A stretch of 64,000 bases of DNA from positions 186,001 through 250,000 of the forward strand of contig NZ_JANZKW010000002.1 of the NCBI RefSeq assembly GCF_027257935.1, in the 5' to 3' direction. This DNA comes from Chitinimonas sp. BJYL2 (GTDB lineage Bacteria; Pseudomonadota; Gammaproteobacteria; Burkholderiales; Chitinimonadaceae). The position numbers were made by a program, and so were the translations under genes. Of this stretch, positions 53,345-61,558 are shown piece by piece. Below the pieces are notes generated by a model. That model was not told where the DNA came from. It worked only from the letters and a program-made list of their open reading frames with translations, and did not search any database. Each line of letters starts with the position of its first letter. The stretch's first letter is position 1.

Positions 53345-53688
53345 TTTATCTGCCAGGTCAGTACATCGTCGGGGCGTATACCTAGACGGTCAATCTCGCC
53401 CGCGGTCATCTCCAGCGTCGCATGTGCAGTCCAGCAACCAGCGATGCGCGCTGGTTTCACGGCGCGTACCGTTTTGCGCACCCTGCCCTTGCGATCCAGA
53501 AAGGCCAGATCCAGCGCGTACGGCATGCCAAAAGTGTGCACAAGCCGGCACGGCTGGATAAGCATGGCTTCACCCGGTTTCAGTACGGGCCGACCCAGCA
53601 GGCCCTGCATCCGTTCAGCTGCATGCTCCGCCGCCCAGACGGTTGTCACCAGCACTTGATCGCCCCGCATCGCTTGCAGGGTCCTCAA
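53341..53688 (-). CDS. DUF192 family protein
   Basis: A 115-residue protein with the DUF192 pattern: AAERMQGLLGRPVLKPGEAM near residue 23, PCRLVHTFGMPYALDLAFLD and ARIAGCWTAHATLEMTAGEI. No signal peptide is evident, unlike many DUF192 proteins. The function of the family is unknown. It overlaps tadC upstream and the TPR gene downstream by four bases each, so it is made with the Tad apparatus. Confidence 0.88.
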   Translation of the reverse strand: MRTLQAMRGDQVLVTTVWAAEHAAERMQGLLGRPVLKPGEAMLIQPCRLVHTFGMPYALDLAFLDRKGRVRKTVRAVKPARIAGCWTAHATLEMTAGEIDRLGIRPDDVLTWQIK

Positions 53689-54566
53689 AGCATGCCTTCC
53701 TGCATGAACTTCATCACGATGGGAAATGCCAGCACAATGAACGTCACGGGGAAAATGAACATAATCAATGGCAGGATCAGCTTCACCGGTGCCTCCATTG
53801 CCAGCTTCTCGGCCCGCTGGAAGCGCTCGATACGCCTCTGCTCTGCCTGCATGCGCAGAACCTGCCCCAAACGGGCACCCATTTTCTCAGCCTGAATCAC
53901 GGCGCCGACAAAGGCGGTGATTTCCTGCATATCCAGCCGGGTCTCCATGCGCCGCAAGGCATCGGCACGCGGCACGCCGGCGCGCAGGTCACGCACAACC
54001 ATGTAGAACTCATGCCGCAAGGCACCGGGCGGGCCTTTTTCCATCGATTGCTTGATCGCGCCCGTCAGATTCAAGCCTGCCTCAACACCCAGCGTAATGA
54101 AATCCAGATAAACGGGCAGGGATTTGAGCACTTCCTTGCGGCGACGCTTGCGCACATCTGATAGCCAGATCAGCGGGTAGAAATATCCCAGTACACCGAT
54201 GATCGCCGCCCATTCGTAGGCTGAGCCATGCAAGGCCACAATGCAGAACAGGGTCAAACCACCGGCAATCAGCGCCGAAAGGATACGCAAGGCGTAATAC
54301 TGCTCCGCACTCATCAGGTAACCGACGCCAGTCTCGCGCAGGGATTTGTGCGCCTTTTCGAGCAAATCAGGCGGGAAACGGCAAGTCAGGTGGTATTCGA
54401 AGAAGTTCACCAAGGGCCAGAGCATGCGCAGCATGGGCGGCAACTCGTCCATGTAGGCACGATCTTCATCCGGCACCTCGCCCTTGAGCTTGGACAGGCT
54501 GTAGAAGAACAACAATACGCTCACCCCGATCAGTGAGCCGATAATCAAGCCGATGAGCGTTGTCAT
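53685..54566 (-). CDS. tadC: Tad pilus inner-membrane protein TadC
   Basis: A 293-residue GspF/T2SSF-domain protein with membrane helices near the N-terminus (LIGLIIGSLIGVSVLLFFYS), two in the middle and one at the C-terminus (LILPLIMFIFPVTFIVLAFP). The T2SF motif region includes YLDFITLGVEAGLNLTGAIK and GVPRADALRRMETRLDMQEI. TadB and TadC form the inner-membrane platform on which the TadA ATPase acts. It overlaps tadB by four bases. Confidence 0.94.
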   Translation of the reverse strand: MTTLIGLIIGSLIGVSVLLFFYSLSKLKGEVPDEDRAYMDELPPMLRMLWPLVNFFEYHLTCRFPPDLLEKAHKSLRETGVGYLMSAEQYYALRILSALIAGGLTLFCIVALHGSAYEWAAIIGVLGYFYPLIWLSDVRKRRRKEVLKSLPVYLDFITLGVEAGLNLTGAIKQSMEKGPPGALRHEFYMVVRDLRAGVPRADALRRMETRLDMQEITAFVGAVIQAEKMGARLGQVLRMQAEQRRIERFQRAEKLAMEAPVKLILPLIMFIFPVTFIVLAFPIVMKFMQEGML

Positions 54567-55411
54567 ACGTCGATATTGGTTATCTTGCGAATGAACCAGT
54601 AGCCGATCAGCTCCATGACGATGATGACCGTCAGGGTGCCGTAGCCGATCCAGGAGTTGAACAGCGGTTCCATGGCCTTGGGTTCAATAGCCTTGAGGGC
54701 AAACATCATCAGGATGGGCAAACCGGTCATGATCACGCCCTGGGCTTTGCCCTGCGCAGTCAGACTGCGAATCTTGCCTTCCATGATGGCCTTCTGGCGC
54801 AAGGTGCTCGCCAGTGATTCGAGAATTTCAGCGAGATTGCCGCCGACTTCCTTGGAGATGCGCATGGCCGAAATCACCAGCTGGAAATCCTGCTGGGGAT
54901 TACGCTGCTCAAGATTTTGCAGGGCGGTATCGAAATCCACGCCGAGCCGCTGCTCCCGCAACATGAGCTCGAATTCCTGGCTGACCGGCGGCTTGGATTC
55001 CTTGACCATGGACTCGAGCGCAACATTAAGACTGGCACCAGCCCGCATCGCACCCGATACCATCAGCAAGGCATCCGGCAACTGCTGTTCCAACCGCTTC
55101 AAGCGGCGGCGGGCAAGAAAACCGACAGACCACTTGGGCACAAACACCGTGGCAATCAGCGCACCCACAGCCAGCACCGGGTTGCCAAACAGTATCCAGA
55201 CCAATGGTGGCAGGATGCAGGTGAGCGCCACGTTGTAGCGGAACATCTGCTGCGGATCGAGAAAGATGAACATGTCCGCCAGCGTATTGCTGGTGGCGTG
55301 CTCGATCGTGGCGCGCTGCCTGGACAGATAGCCCTGTACCAGTCTGAAGATCAGCCAGACCGAGATCATCGTCAAAACGAAAATCAGCGCCAGCAGGCTG
55401 CTGATGGTCAT
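54563..55411 (-). CDS. tadB: Tad pilus inner-membrane protein TadB
   Basis: A 282-residue paralogue of TadC with the same GspF-type core (LPDALLMVSGAMRAGASLNV; ISAMRISKEVGGNLAEILES) and four membrane helices. The final helix (GTLTVIIVMELIGYWFI) precedes the C-terminus ITNIDV. It overlaps tadA and tadC by four bases, giving the usual tadA-tadB-tadC order. Confidence 0.94.
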   Translation of the reverse strand: MTISSLLALIFVLTMISVWLIFRLVQGYLSRQRATIEHATSNTLADMFIFLDPQQMFRYNVALTCILPPLVWILFGNPVLAVGALIATVFVPKWSVGFLARRRLKRLEQQLPDALLMVSGAMRAGASLNVALESMVKESKPPVSQEFELMLREQRLGVDFDTALQNLEQRNPQQDFQLVISAMRISKEVGGNLAEILESLASTLRQKAIMEGKIRSLTAQGKAQGVIMTGLPILMMFALKAIEPKAMEPLFNSWIGYGTLTVIIVMELIGYWFIRKITNIDV

Positions 55412-57138
55412 CGCCAGCCTCCCTCTGCCTGGAAGATGCTGAGGTCCACATCCAGTCCGCGAGCCACCAGATCCTGATAGAAATCAGGCACTGCACCGGT
55501 CGCGATATGGCGGCCGCGAACCTTGCCGTCCGGACCGAAACCCTCTTGCTTGAAGAGGAAGATGTCCTGTAGCTGGATCATGTCGCCTTCCATGCCCGTG
55601 ATTTCCGTCACATGCGTAACCTTGCGCGAGCCACAGGAGAAGCGGTTCTGCTGAACGATGAAACGCACGGCGGACGATATCTGCTCGCGGATTGCACGGA
55701 TCGGCAAATCAAGACCCGCCATCATCACCATTACCTCCACCCGCGCCAGACAATCGCGCGGAGTGTTGGCGTGGGCCGTCGTCAGCGAGCCATCGTGGCC
55801 GGTATTCATGGCTGTCAGCATGTCCAGCGCTTCGCCGCCGCGGCACTCGCCGACCACGATGCGGTCAGGACGCATACGGAGACAGTTCTTGACCAGATCA
55901 CGGATAGGTACGGCGCCCTTCCCTTCGGTATTCGGCGGACGGGACTCCAGCCCGACGAGGTTGGGCTGCGACAGCTTGAGTTCTGCGGCATCCTCTACCG
56001 TGACAATCCGCTCATCATCCGGAATGTAGTTGCTGAGTACATTGAGCAAGGTGGTCTTGCCCGAACCGGTACCACCCGAGATGATGATGTTGGATTTCTG
56101 CTCGACGATGGTCTTGAGGAAGGCCAACATGGTTGGCGTCATCGAGCCGAACTTGATCAGGTCTTCGCCATGCAGCTTGTTCTTGGCAAACTTCCGGATC
56201 GTGATGTTGGCACCCTTGAGTGCCAGCGGCGGGATCACGGCGTTGACGCGGGAACCATCCTTGAGGCGGGCATCCACCATCGGCGACGATTCATCGATGC
56301 GCCTTCCCAGCGGCGTAACGATACGCTCGATGGCGCTGACCACGGCCTGATCCGAGGTGAAGGTGATATCGGATTTCGTCAGCCTGCCCTTGCGCTCGAT
56401 GAAAATCTCGTCAAAACGGTTAACCATGATTTCGGTCACGGCATCATCCGCCAGCAAGTCTTCCAGCGGGCCGAGACCCACCACTTCATCCTGCACTTGC
56501 TTGACCAGCATGGCCTTGTCGAAGTCGGCCGGGATACTGCGATCATTGCTGACGATGCCTTCGAGCAAGGCCTTGGTATTACGGCGCAGCTCTTCCTCGC
56601 TCTGGCTGGACAGATCAATGCGGCGCAGGTCCATCTGCTTGATGAGTTCGCCATGTATGCGCTTGAGCTGCTCTACCCAGGCCTGCTGCCGGCTGGCTTC
56701 CATGGGCGCGGCAACAGGTGCCTCAACACTGGCAGGCGCGGGGCTCGGTGCGACTGACGGAGCGGGTGGCTGAACCAACGCAGGTGGCGGCGTCACCTGC
56801 GATGCCGTTACCGCTACAGCTGGCGGCGCAGGCGATGCGGCCTCGCCCAGATCGAGTACCCGCAGCTCGTAGCCACAGATTTCGATGTAATCATCCGGCT
56901 TGAGCGGGCCATACATCGAGGCCACGGCATCTCCGTTGACCTTGGTGTTGCCTTTGCCATCCAGGCTTTCGACATATACACCGTCGCTACGGCGATGCAC
57001 CACCGCATGGCGACGCGACACCGACCAGCCTTGCAGGATGATCAGGTTGTCGTCGTTCTTGCCGATCGAACAGCTGTCTATCGTGCATTCGTAGACTGTT
57101 TCAGCGCCACGCGGCGTGACTACTTTGACCTTCAGCAT
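55408..57138 (-). CDS. tadA: FHA-TadA: pilus ATPase with N-terminal FHA domain
   Basis: A 576-residue protein. Residues about 1-98 are an FHA domain (CSIGKNDDNLIILQGWSVSR, then RRHAVV, which supply the phosphothreonine-binding Gly, Arg, Ser and His). A Pro/Ala/Val linker runs from about 100 to 150. The CpaF/TadA ATPase occupies about 160-560: IIISGGTGSGKTTLLNVLSN (Walker A, near residue 350), VTVEDAAELKLSQPNLVGLE and RPDRIVVGECRGGEALDMLT (Walker B). TadA powers Flp pilus assembly. The FHA module suggests control by a Thr kinase; no such kinase is in the window. Confidence 0.95.
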   Translation of the reverse strand: MLKVKVVTPRGAETVYECTIDSCSIGKNDDNLIILQGWSVSRRHAVVHRRSDGVYVESLDGKGNTKVNGDAVASMYGPLKPDDYIEICGYELRVLDLGEAASPAPPAVAVTASQVTPPPALVQPPAPSVAPSPAPASVEAPVAAPMEASRQQAWVEQLKRIHGELIKQMDLRRIDLSSQSEEELRRNTKALLEGIVSNDRSIPADFDKAMLVKQVQDEVVGLGPLEDLLADDAVTEIMVNRFDEIFIERKGRLTKSDITFTSDQAVVSAIERIVTPLGRRIDESSPMVDARLKDGSRVNAVIPPLALKGANITIRKFAKNKLHGEDLIKFGSMTPTMLAFLKTIVEQKSNIIISGGTGSGKTTLLNVLSNYIPDDERIVTVEDAAELKLSQPNLVGLESRPPNTEGKGAVPIRDLVKNCLRMRPDRIVVGECRGGEALDMLTAMNTGHDGSLTTAHANTPRDCLARVEVMVMMAGLDLPIRAIREQISSAVRFIVQQNRFSCGSRKVTHVTEITGMEGDMIQLQDIFLFKQEGFGPDGKVRGRHIATGAVPDFYQDLVARGLDVDLSIFQAEGGWR

Positions 57139-57146
57139 GGTGCGTC

Positions 57147-58451
57147 CTAGTCGAGAATATCGGTTTTGCCGAGGTTGCGTTCCAGCCGTTCGCGCAGGTT
57201 ATCGCTGCGTTCCAGCCGTTCGCGGTTGAGGGTGGAGTTGGGGTCCACCACGGTCGGCGTGACCAGAATGACCAGATCGGTACGGCTGTTGCGGAAGTTG
57301 TCCGACTTGAACAAGTGCCCGAGGATGGGCAAGGAACCCAGCCCAGGTACACGGGTGATGTCTTTGGACATCTCGTTGTTGATCAGTCCCGAGAACGCAA
57401 TGGTCTGGCCGCTCTTGACGTTGATGTCGGTGCTGGCCTTGCGGGTCAGCAGGCCCGGTGCGCCATCCACCGATACCGAGCTGTCGATCGAGCTGATCTC
57501 GGTCTCGACCGAAGCCGAGATATTGCCGGTGTCGTCCGCAATCGGCTTGATGTTGAGCTTGATACCGTAGTCCTTGTACTCGATGGACGTCGAACCCAAG
57601 GCGCCCGCAACCCGGATGGGGAACTGCCCGCCGGCAAGGAACTTGGCTTCGCCGCCCGAACGGGTAGACAGTTCCGGCTCAGCCAGCACATAAGCATCAC
57701 CATTGTTCTTGGCGATGTTGATGGTGGTGCTGACCAGAGTAGAAATCCCCAGATAGGTACGCAGGCCGCGGTTGCCTGTTTGCACCGGCAAGGTCCCCGT
57801 AATCGGTGCCTGGATACCCGTGCGGTTCTCGGAGCCGAAGTTGCCGAGCAAGCCCAGAGCTGGACCGTTGATGCTGCCCGGCCATTGCACCCCCAGATTC
57901 TCAAGCAGGGAACGCTTCATCTCGATGACCTGGACCTTCATGTAGATCATCTTCTTCATCGACACATCTTCAGCGCTGACCAGGCTGACGATCTGCGGGT
58001 AAAGCTTGGCGACCATGGTGATCCGGTCGATGTCGACCTTGCTGGCCACGCCCGACAACACCACATTGCCCCCCACACGCGTCATGCGCACACCGGGCAT
58101 GCCACGCAGCATGGCGTTCACGGCATCAATGGCGCTCTGCGTATCGTGCTGGCTCACGCGGACGATGTACTGGCGGCGAGGTCCTTTGGCCGACCACAGC
58201 ATCATGGAAGTGTCGCCCGGCTTTTCGGCCAGTAGCAGGAGCTCGCCAGACTCCAGCGCGCGGGTAGAAATGATGCCGCCATTGCCGATGGCCACGCGGT
58301 CGAGTCGACCAGCAGGCACCGTGCGTAATTCGCCGACAAACATGTTGATCTCGCTGATCTTGTTATCCGGGGCATCGGCGGCATAGACGGCGCTCGCGAC
58401 ACCAGTCATCAAGATCAGGGCATGCGGGTTGAAATGCTTGAACATGGACAA
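57147..58451 (-). CDS. rcpA: Tad secretin RcpA/CpaC
   Basis: A 434-residue outer-membrane secretin. A signal peptide (to about residue 25, VYAADAP) precedes a pilus-formation N-terminal domain (PAGRLDRVAIGNGGIISTRA), a BON-like domain (VRMTRVGGNVVLSGVASKVD) and the secretin core (AKFLAGGQFPIRVAGALGST; TIAFSGLINNEMSKDITRVP, then GLGSLPILGHLFKS). It forms the ring through which the pilus leaves. It lies 8 bases before tadA. Confidence 0.94.
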   Translation of the reverse strand: MSMFKHFNPHALILMTGVASAVYAADAPDNKISEINMFVGELRTVPAGRLDRVAIGNGGIISTRALESGELLLLAEKPGDTSMMLWSAKGPRRQYIVRVSQHDTQSAIDAVNAMLRGMPGVRMTRVGGNVVLSGVASKVDIDRITMVAKLYPQIVSLVSAEDVSMKKMIYMKVQVIEMKRSLLENLGVQWPGSINGPALGLLGNFGSENRTGIQAPITGTLPVQTGNRGLRTYLGISTLVSTTINIAKNNGDAYVLAEPELSTRSGGEAKFLAGGQFPIRVAGALGSTSIEYKDYGIKLNIKPIADDTGNISASVETEISSIDSSVSVDGAPGLLTRKASTDINVKSGQTIAFSGLINNEMSKDITRVPGLGSLPILGHLFKSDNFRNSRTDLVILVTPTVVDPNSTLNRERLERSDNLRERLERNLGKTDILD

Positions 58452-58463
58452 TTCCCGTACCTG

Positions 58464-59576
58464 TTATTTTGTGGGCGCAACGGGGGCAGCCGGAGTGGCA
58501 GCCGTGGGCATGACATTGACGGGCAGACTACTGGACGGCCCGATCGGATTGGGCGCACCCGCCGGCGCACCCAGCGAGATGTTGCCGTAGCCGGCGCCCA
58601 TGGGAATATTCATGGTCGGCGTCATGCCATCCGAACCGCCTTTGCCGCCGATGATGTACTCGATGTAGCTGTTCGGATCATCACCGGCCGGAATCTCGAT
58701 TCTGGAGGCCGCCACCTTGGCCGCTGCCGAGGCCTTGGCAACCGACTGACTGCGTACGGCAATGCTGCGCATCAGGTCGCCGGCACTGGCCGAGTCATAC
58801 TCCACCGTCGGGTCCGAACCCTTGATGGCATCTTTCTCGTTACGCAGCACGGCACGCAGTTTGCCCAACTCCTGAGCGGTGACGATGCTGATGGCTTGGC
58901 CAGGAGTCACTTCCAGCGTGTAGGTGCCATAGGATGACTTGCGCTGAGGCTGGCCATCTGGGCCGGCTTCGTCGCGGGTGATCTTCTGCCCGGTGGCGAG
59001 TACTTTCACGCTCAGCATGAAGGGCACAACGATGCGGGATGTCTTGCCGCCAGCACTGGGGTCGTTGCCCGCACCGCCTGTGGTTTGCTCCATGATCAGC
59101 ATCAGGTCGATCAGGTTGCCAGGCTGCACCATGTTCGAGATCGAATTCAGTTCATCGGTCTCGATGGTCATGGCGCGCGTGCCCGGCTTGAGCGAGCCAG
59201 CAAAGTCGGCATAGATTTCCCGCAGATCGCCAGCCCGCAACGGACGCCCCTGCTTCACCGGGCGGATCAGCGCCTTGCCCTTGTACATGTCGAACTGATC
59301 AACAAGGATGGCGTCGTCGTAGACCAGATCACCCGGCACCTCACGCGCAGCAACCACGCCAAGGTCCACGGGCGTCCCTGCCGTCAGATCCGAAGTCGGC
59401 ACCACCACAGAGAGCAGCGGCCCCTTGCCTCGCATTTTCTGTTCTATCTGGCTCTGCAGATTGCGTTCCTGCAGATTCAGGTACTGCACGGTAAGGAACA
59501 TGGCAAGCAGCCCCAGCACGATGGCTGAGACGAGCATGACCCAGGTTCGGTTGACCTTGGCGAGATTGAGCTTCAT
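58464..59576 (-). CDS. rcpC: Tad pilus assembly protein RcpC/CpaB
   Basis: A 370-residue periplasmic protein with an N-terminal membrane helix (TWVMLVSAIVLGLLAMFL) and a SAF domain at about residues 50-115 (VVPTSDLTAGTPVDLGVVAA). A RcpC/CpaB core follows (RAMTIETDELNSISNMVQPG, NLIDLMLIM). The C-terminal 60 residues are Gly/Pro/Ala-rich. RcpC normally supports the secretin. It is 12 bases before rcpA. Confidence 0.92.
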   Translation of the reverse strand: MKLNLAKVNRTWVMLVSAIVLGLLAMFLTVQYLNLQERNLQSQIEQKMRGKGPLLSVVVPTSDLTAGTPVDLGVVAAREVPGDLVYDDAILVDQFDMYKGKALIRPVKQGRPLRAGDLREIYADFAGSLKPGTRAMTIETDELNSISNMVQPGNLIDLMLIMEQTTGGAGNDPSAGGKTSRIVVPFMLSVKVLATGQKITRDEAGPDGQPQRKSSYGTYTLEVTPGQAISIVTAQELGKLRAVLRNEKDAIKGSDPTVEYDSASAGDLMRSIAVRSQSVAKASAAAKVAASRIEIPAGDDPNSYIEYIIGGKGGSDGMTPTMNIPMGAGYGNISLGAPAGAPNPIGPSSSLPVNVMPTAATPAAPVAPTK

Positions 59577-59652
59577 GACGGGCTGGCGACCTGTAAAGGC
59601 GAATCAATATTGGCAGCGTGGCGCTACCGCTTCTTATGTTGCAAATCGGGAA

Positions 59653-59955
59653 CTACTGCTCCCAACTGACCGACACATTGGAAATCGGCCAGGTGGGATT
59701 GGTCAGGTCCGGGCAGTTGTCAGCGGTAACCGTACCGCTGACCGGGCCGACAGAACCGCCATAGGTATTGACGCAGTCGGGCACCTGAGCAATCGATATG
59801 GCGTAGCTGTAATCAGAGAAGTAGGCGCGGATGTTGGCAGCCAGCGTATCCATGCGGCTTGTCAGCACAAGGCCGCCCATGACGGCGATGATGACCATCA
59901 GATATTCGACGGTGGATTGCCCGCGCTGTGCCGCGCTTGTTCGTCTGGTACACAT
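59653..59955 (-). CDS. Small Flp-like pseudopilin with two C-terminal cysteines
   Basis: A 100-residue protein with a class IV-type leader (AAQRGQSTVEYLMVIIAVMG): cleavage after Gly and Glu-Tyr at positions 5-6 of the mature part, as in Flp pilins. Unlike Flp it continues with a 60-residue C-terminal domain carrying two cysteines (VPDCVNTYGG, TADNCPDLTN), probably a disulphide. It may cap or initiate the pilus as a minor pilin. A gap of 76 bases separates it from rcpC. Confidence 0.8.
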   Translation of the reverse strand: MCTRRTSAAQRGQSTVEYLMVIIAVMGGLVLTSRMDTLAANIRAYFSDYSYAISIAQVPDCVNTYGGSVGPVSGTVTADNCPDLTNPTWPISNVSVSWEQ

Positions 59956-59978
59956 ACCGCGTCTGTCTCCCCGGCGCC

Positions 59979-60647
59979 CTAGGGCGTGTCCATGTAATTG
60001 AATAGCACATAGGACTCGGCATTGCTGCGGCTTATGGTCAGCATGGCGAGATTTCGTCCGCGGGTCATGTCAAAGACAATACCGGTGCCGTGTTTGGTCG
60101 GGACTTTCCGTTCCTGGCTGATCTTCCACCCCTGCACCGGTAAGGCTTCACGGTAGTAGTTGGCATTGCTGTCGAGTGACATGGTGTTTTTCAGAAACAC
60201 CGTGCGTCCGTTCTTGATGCCGTCGCGATGCTGGATGTCATTGAGCACATGGCTACCCGTAGGCATGGGAAAGCGCTCGGCCTTGCGCACGGTGGTATCC
60301 GGTGCCTGGCTTACGGTCAGCAAGCCGGTGGAGCCCTCCGGTGAGACTTTGGTCTGGAATGTATAGAAGCAGCGACCTCGCGCTGTGGCAATCGCCTCCC
60401 AACCGGCAACGGGGTATTCCGTCACCAGTCCCCTACCCGCAGACCAAACACGCCGGTAATGCGCCAACATGGCTTGGGGGCCCTGCTTGCTGTCGATCTG
60501 CAACACAGCCATGGGTACGCTGTTGACGACCATATCCTTGGCAATCCAGCTAGCACGCACGTTGGCGGGTGCTTCAAAGTCAGGACAATCCGCTGCAAAC
60601 AGCGGTGCGGCAAACAATGCCGGAATCAAGAGAAAGCCGTGCTTCAT
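59979..60647 (-). CDS. Secreted protein of the tad locus, unknown function
   Basis: A 222-residue protein with a signal peptide (FLLIPALFAAPLFA, cleaved near residue 19). The mature part begins ADCPDFEAPA and contains one further cysteine at about residue 90 (GRCFYTFQTK). It is rich in beta-strand-like alternation and has no domain I recognise. It overlaps the upstream TadE-like gene by four bases and lies 23 bases from the small pseudopilin, so it is probably a periplasmic accessory of the pilus. Confidence 0.78.
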   Translation of the reverse strand: MKHGFLLIPALFAAPLFAADCPDFEAPANVRASWIAKDMVVNSVPMAVLQIDSKQGPQAMLAHYRRVWSAGRGLVTEYPVAGWEAIATARGRCFYTFQTKVSPEGSTGLLTVSQAPDTTVRKAERFPMPTGSHVLNDIQHRDGIKNGRTVFLKNTMSLDSNANYYREALPVQGWKISQERKVPTKHGTGIVFDMTRGRNLAMLTISRSNAESYVLFNYMDTP

Positions 60648-61558
60648 TCGAGACGATCCGCCGGCACTTCATCCGGTGCAATCTTGCCGATCTGCAACTT
60701 GCGCGGATGTAGTTCGGGCGCCCAGATGGACATGACTGTCTGAATGACATTCAGGATGGAGAGGCTACCTAGACTCCCCATATCGATTTCTGCCGCCAGC
60801 AGCGACAGCGGTGTAAGCCCTTTGACCTGCTGTGTCACCCCGATCCGCCCGGTTGTGTTCGGGCCTTCTGCAGACCAGCCATTACCAAGGACGACCGATG
60901 TTTCGGTCATCGGCTTACGCGCCAATGCGGCGCTCATCAGATAGCTGTTCGGGTCATAGGATTTCGCGCCGAGCGTGACGGTGGCGGTGTATTTGCCACC
61001 CATCTCCAAGGTAAACGGGCCGACCGACGATGCCACCGCAACCACCGGCATGATCACGCTGTTGACCGTACCCGGCGCGCACTCGCCGCCGAAAATGGCA
61101 CCGCCAATATCCCCACTGGGATCGCATTCCTGCCCGACCGCCCCCTGCACATCACCATAGGCCAGCATGCTGGTGCCGATCCGATCCTGCCAGAGACCGT
61201 TGGCCGCACCCTTGAAGTTACTGCTGCTCGAATCCGCCGACTCCACTTTGGCCGTATCGGAAGGCTTGGACAGCACGCGTGCGGCGATTTCGGACTTCAC
61301 CGCCCCTTCGGTTTTTTCATTGGCCTTCCACGCGTTGGGACCAACAATCCAGCCCAACTCGCTTGCCGCGTCGCCGCCAAAAAAGACAGTGCGCTCCCAG
61401 GCAGCATAACGCGCTGCCTGAACCGCGTGACTGCGGATATCCAGATACTTGGCAATCACTGGCAAAGCCAGAAACAAGGGCACGAGCACCAGGCTGCATG
61501 CGATCAGTGTCTCGATCATGGCTTGGCCGCGCTGGCGGATATGCACGAACGATGTCAT
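60644..61558 (-). CDS. TadE/TadF-like pseudopilin
   Basis: A 304-residue protein with a Tad leader (RQRGQAMIETLIACSLVLVP), cleaved after Gly with Glu at position 5, followed by a membrane helix and a long periplasmic domain. Cysteines near CDPSGDIGGAIFGGECAPG may pair. It overlaps the TadG-like gene by four bases. It is a second TadE-type protein besides the one at the far end of the operon. Confidence 0.85.
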   Translation of the reverse strand: MTSFVHIRQRGQAMIETLIACSLVLVPLFLALPVIAKYLDIRSHAVQAARYAAWERTVFFGGDAASELGWIVGPNAWKANEKTEGAVKSEIAARVLSKPSDTAKVESADSSSSNFKGAANGLWQDRIGTSMLAYGDVQGAVGQECDPSGDIGGAIFGGECAPGTVNSVIMPVVAVASSVGPFTLEMGGKYTATVTLGAKSYDPNSYLMSAALARKPMTETSVVLGNGWSAEGPNTTGRIGVTQQVKGLTPLSLLAAEIDMGSLGSLSILNVIQTVMSIWAPELHPRKLQIGKIAPDEVPADRLE

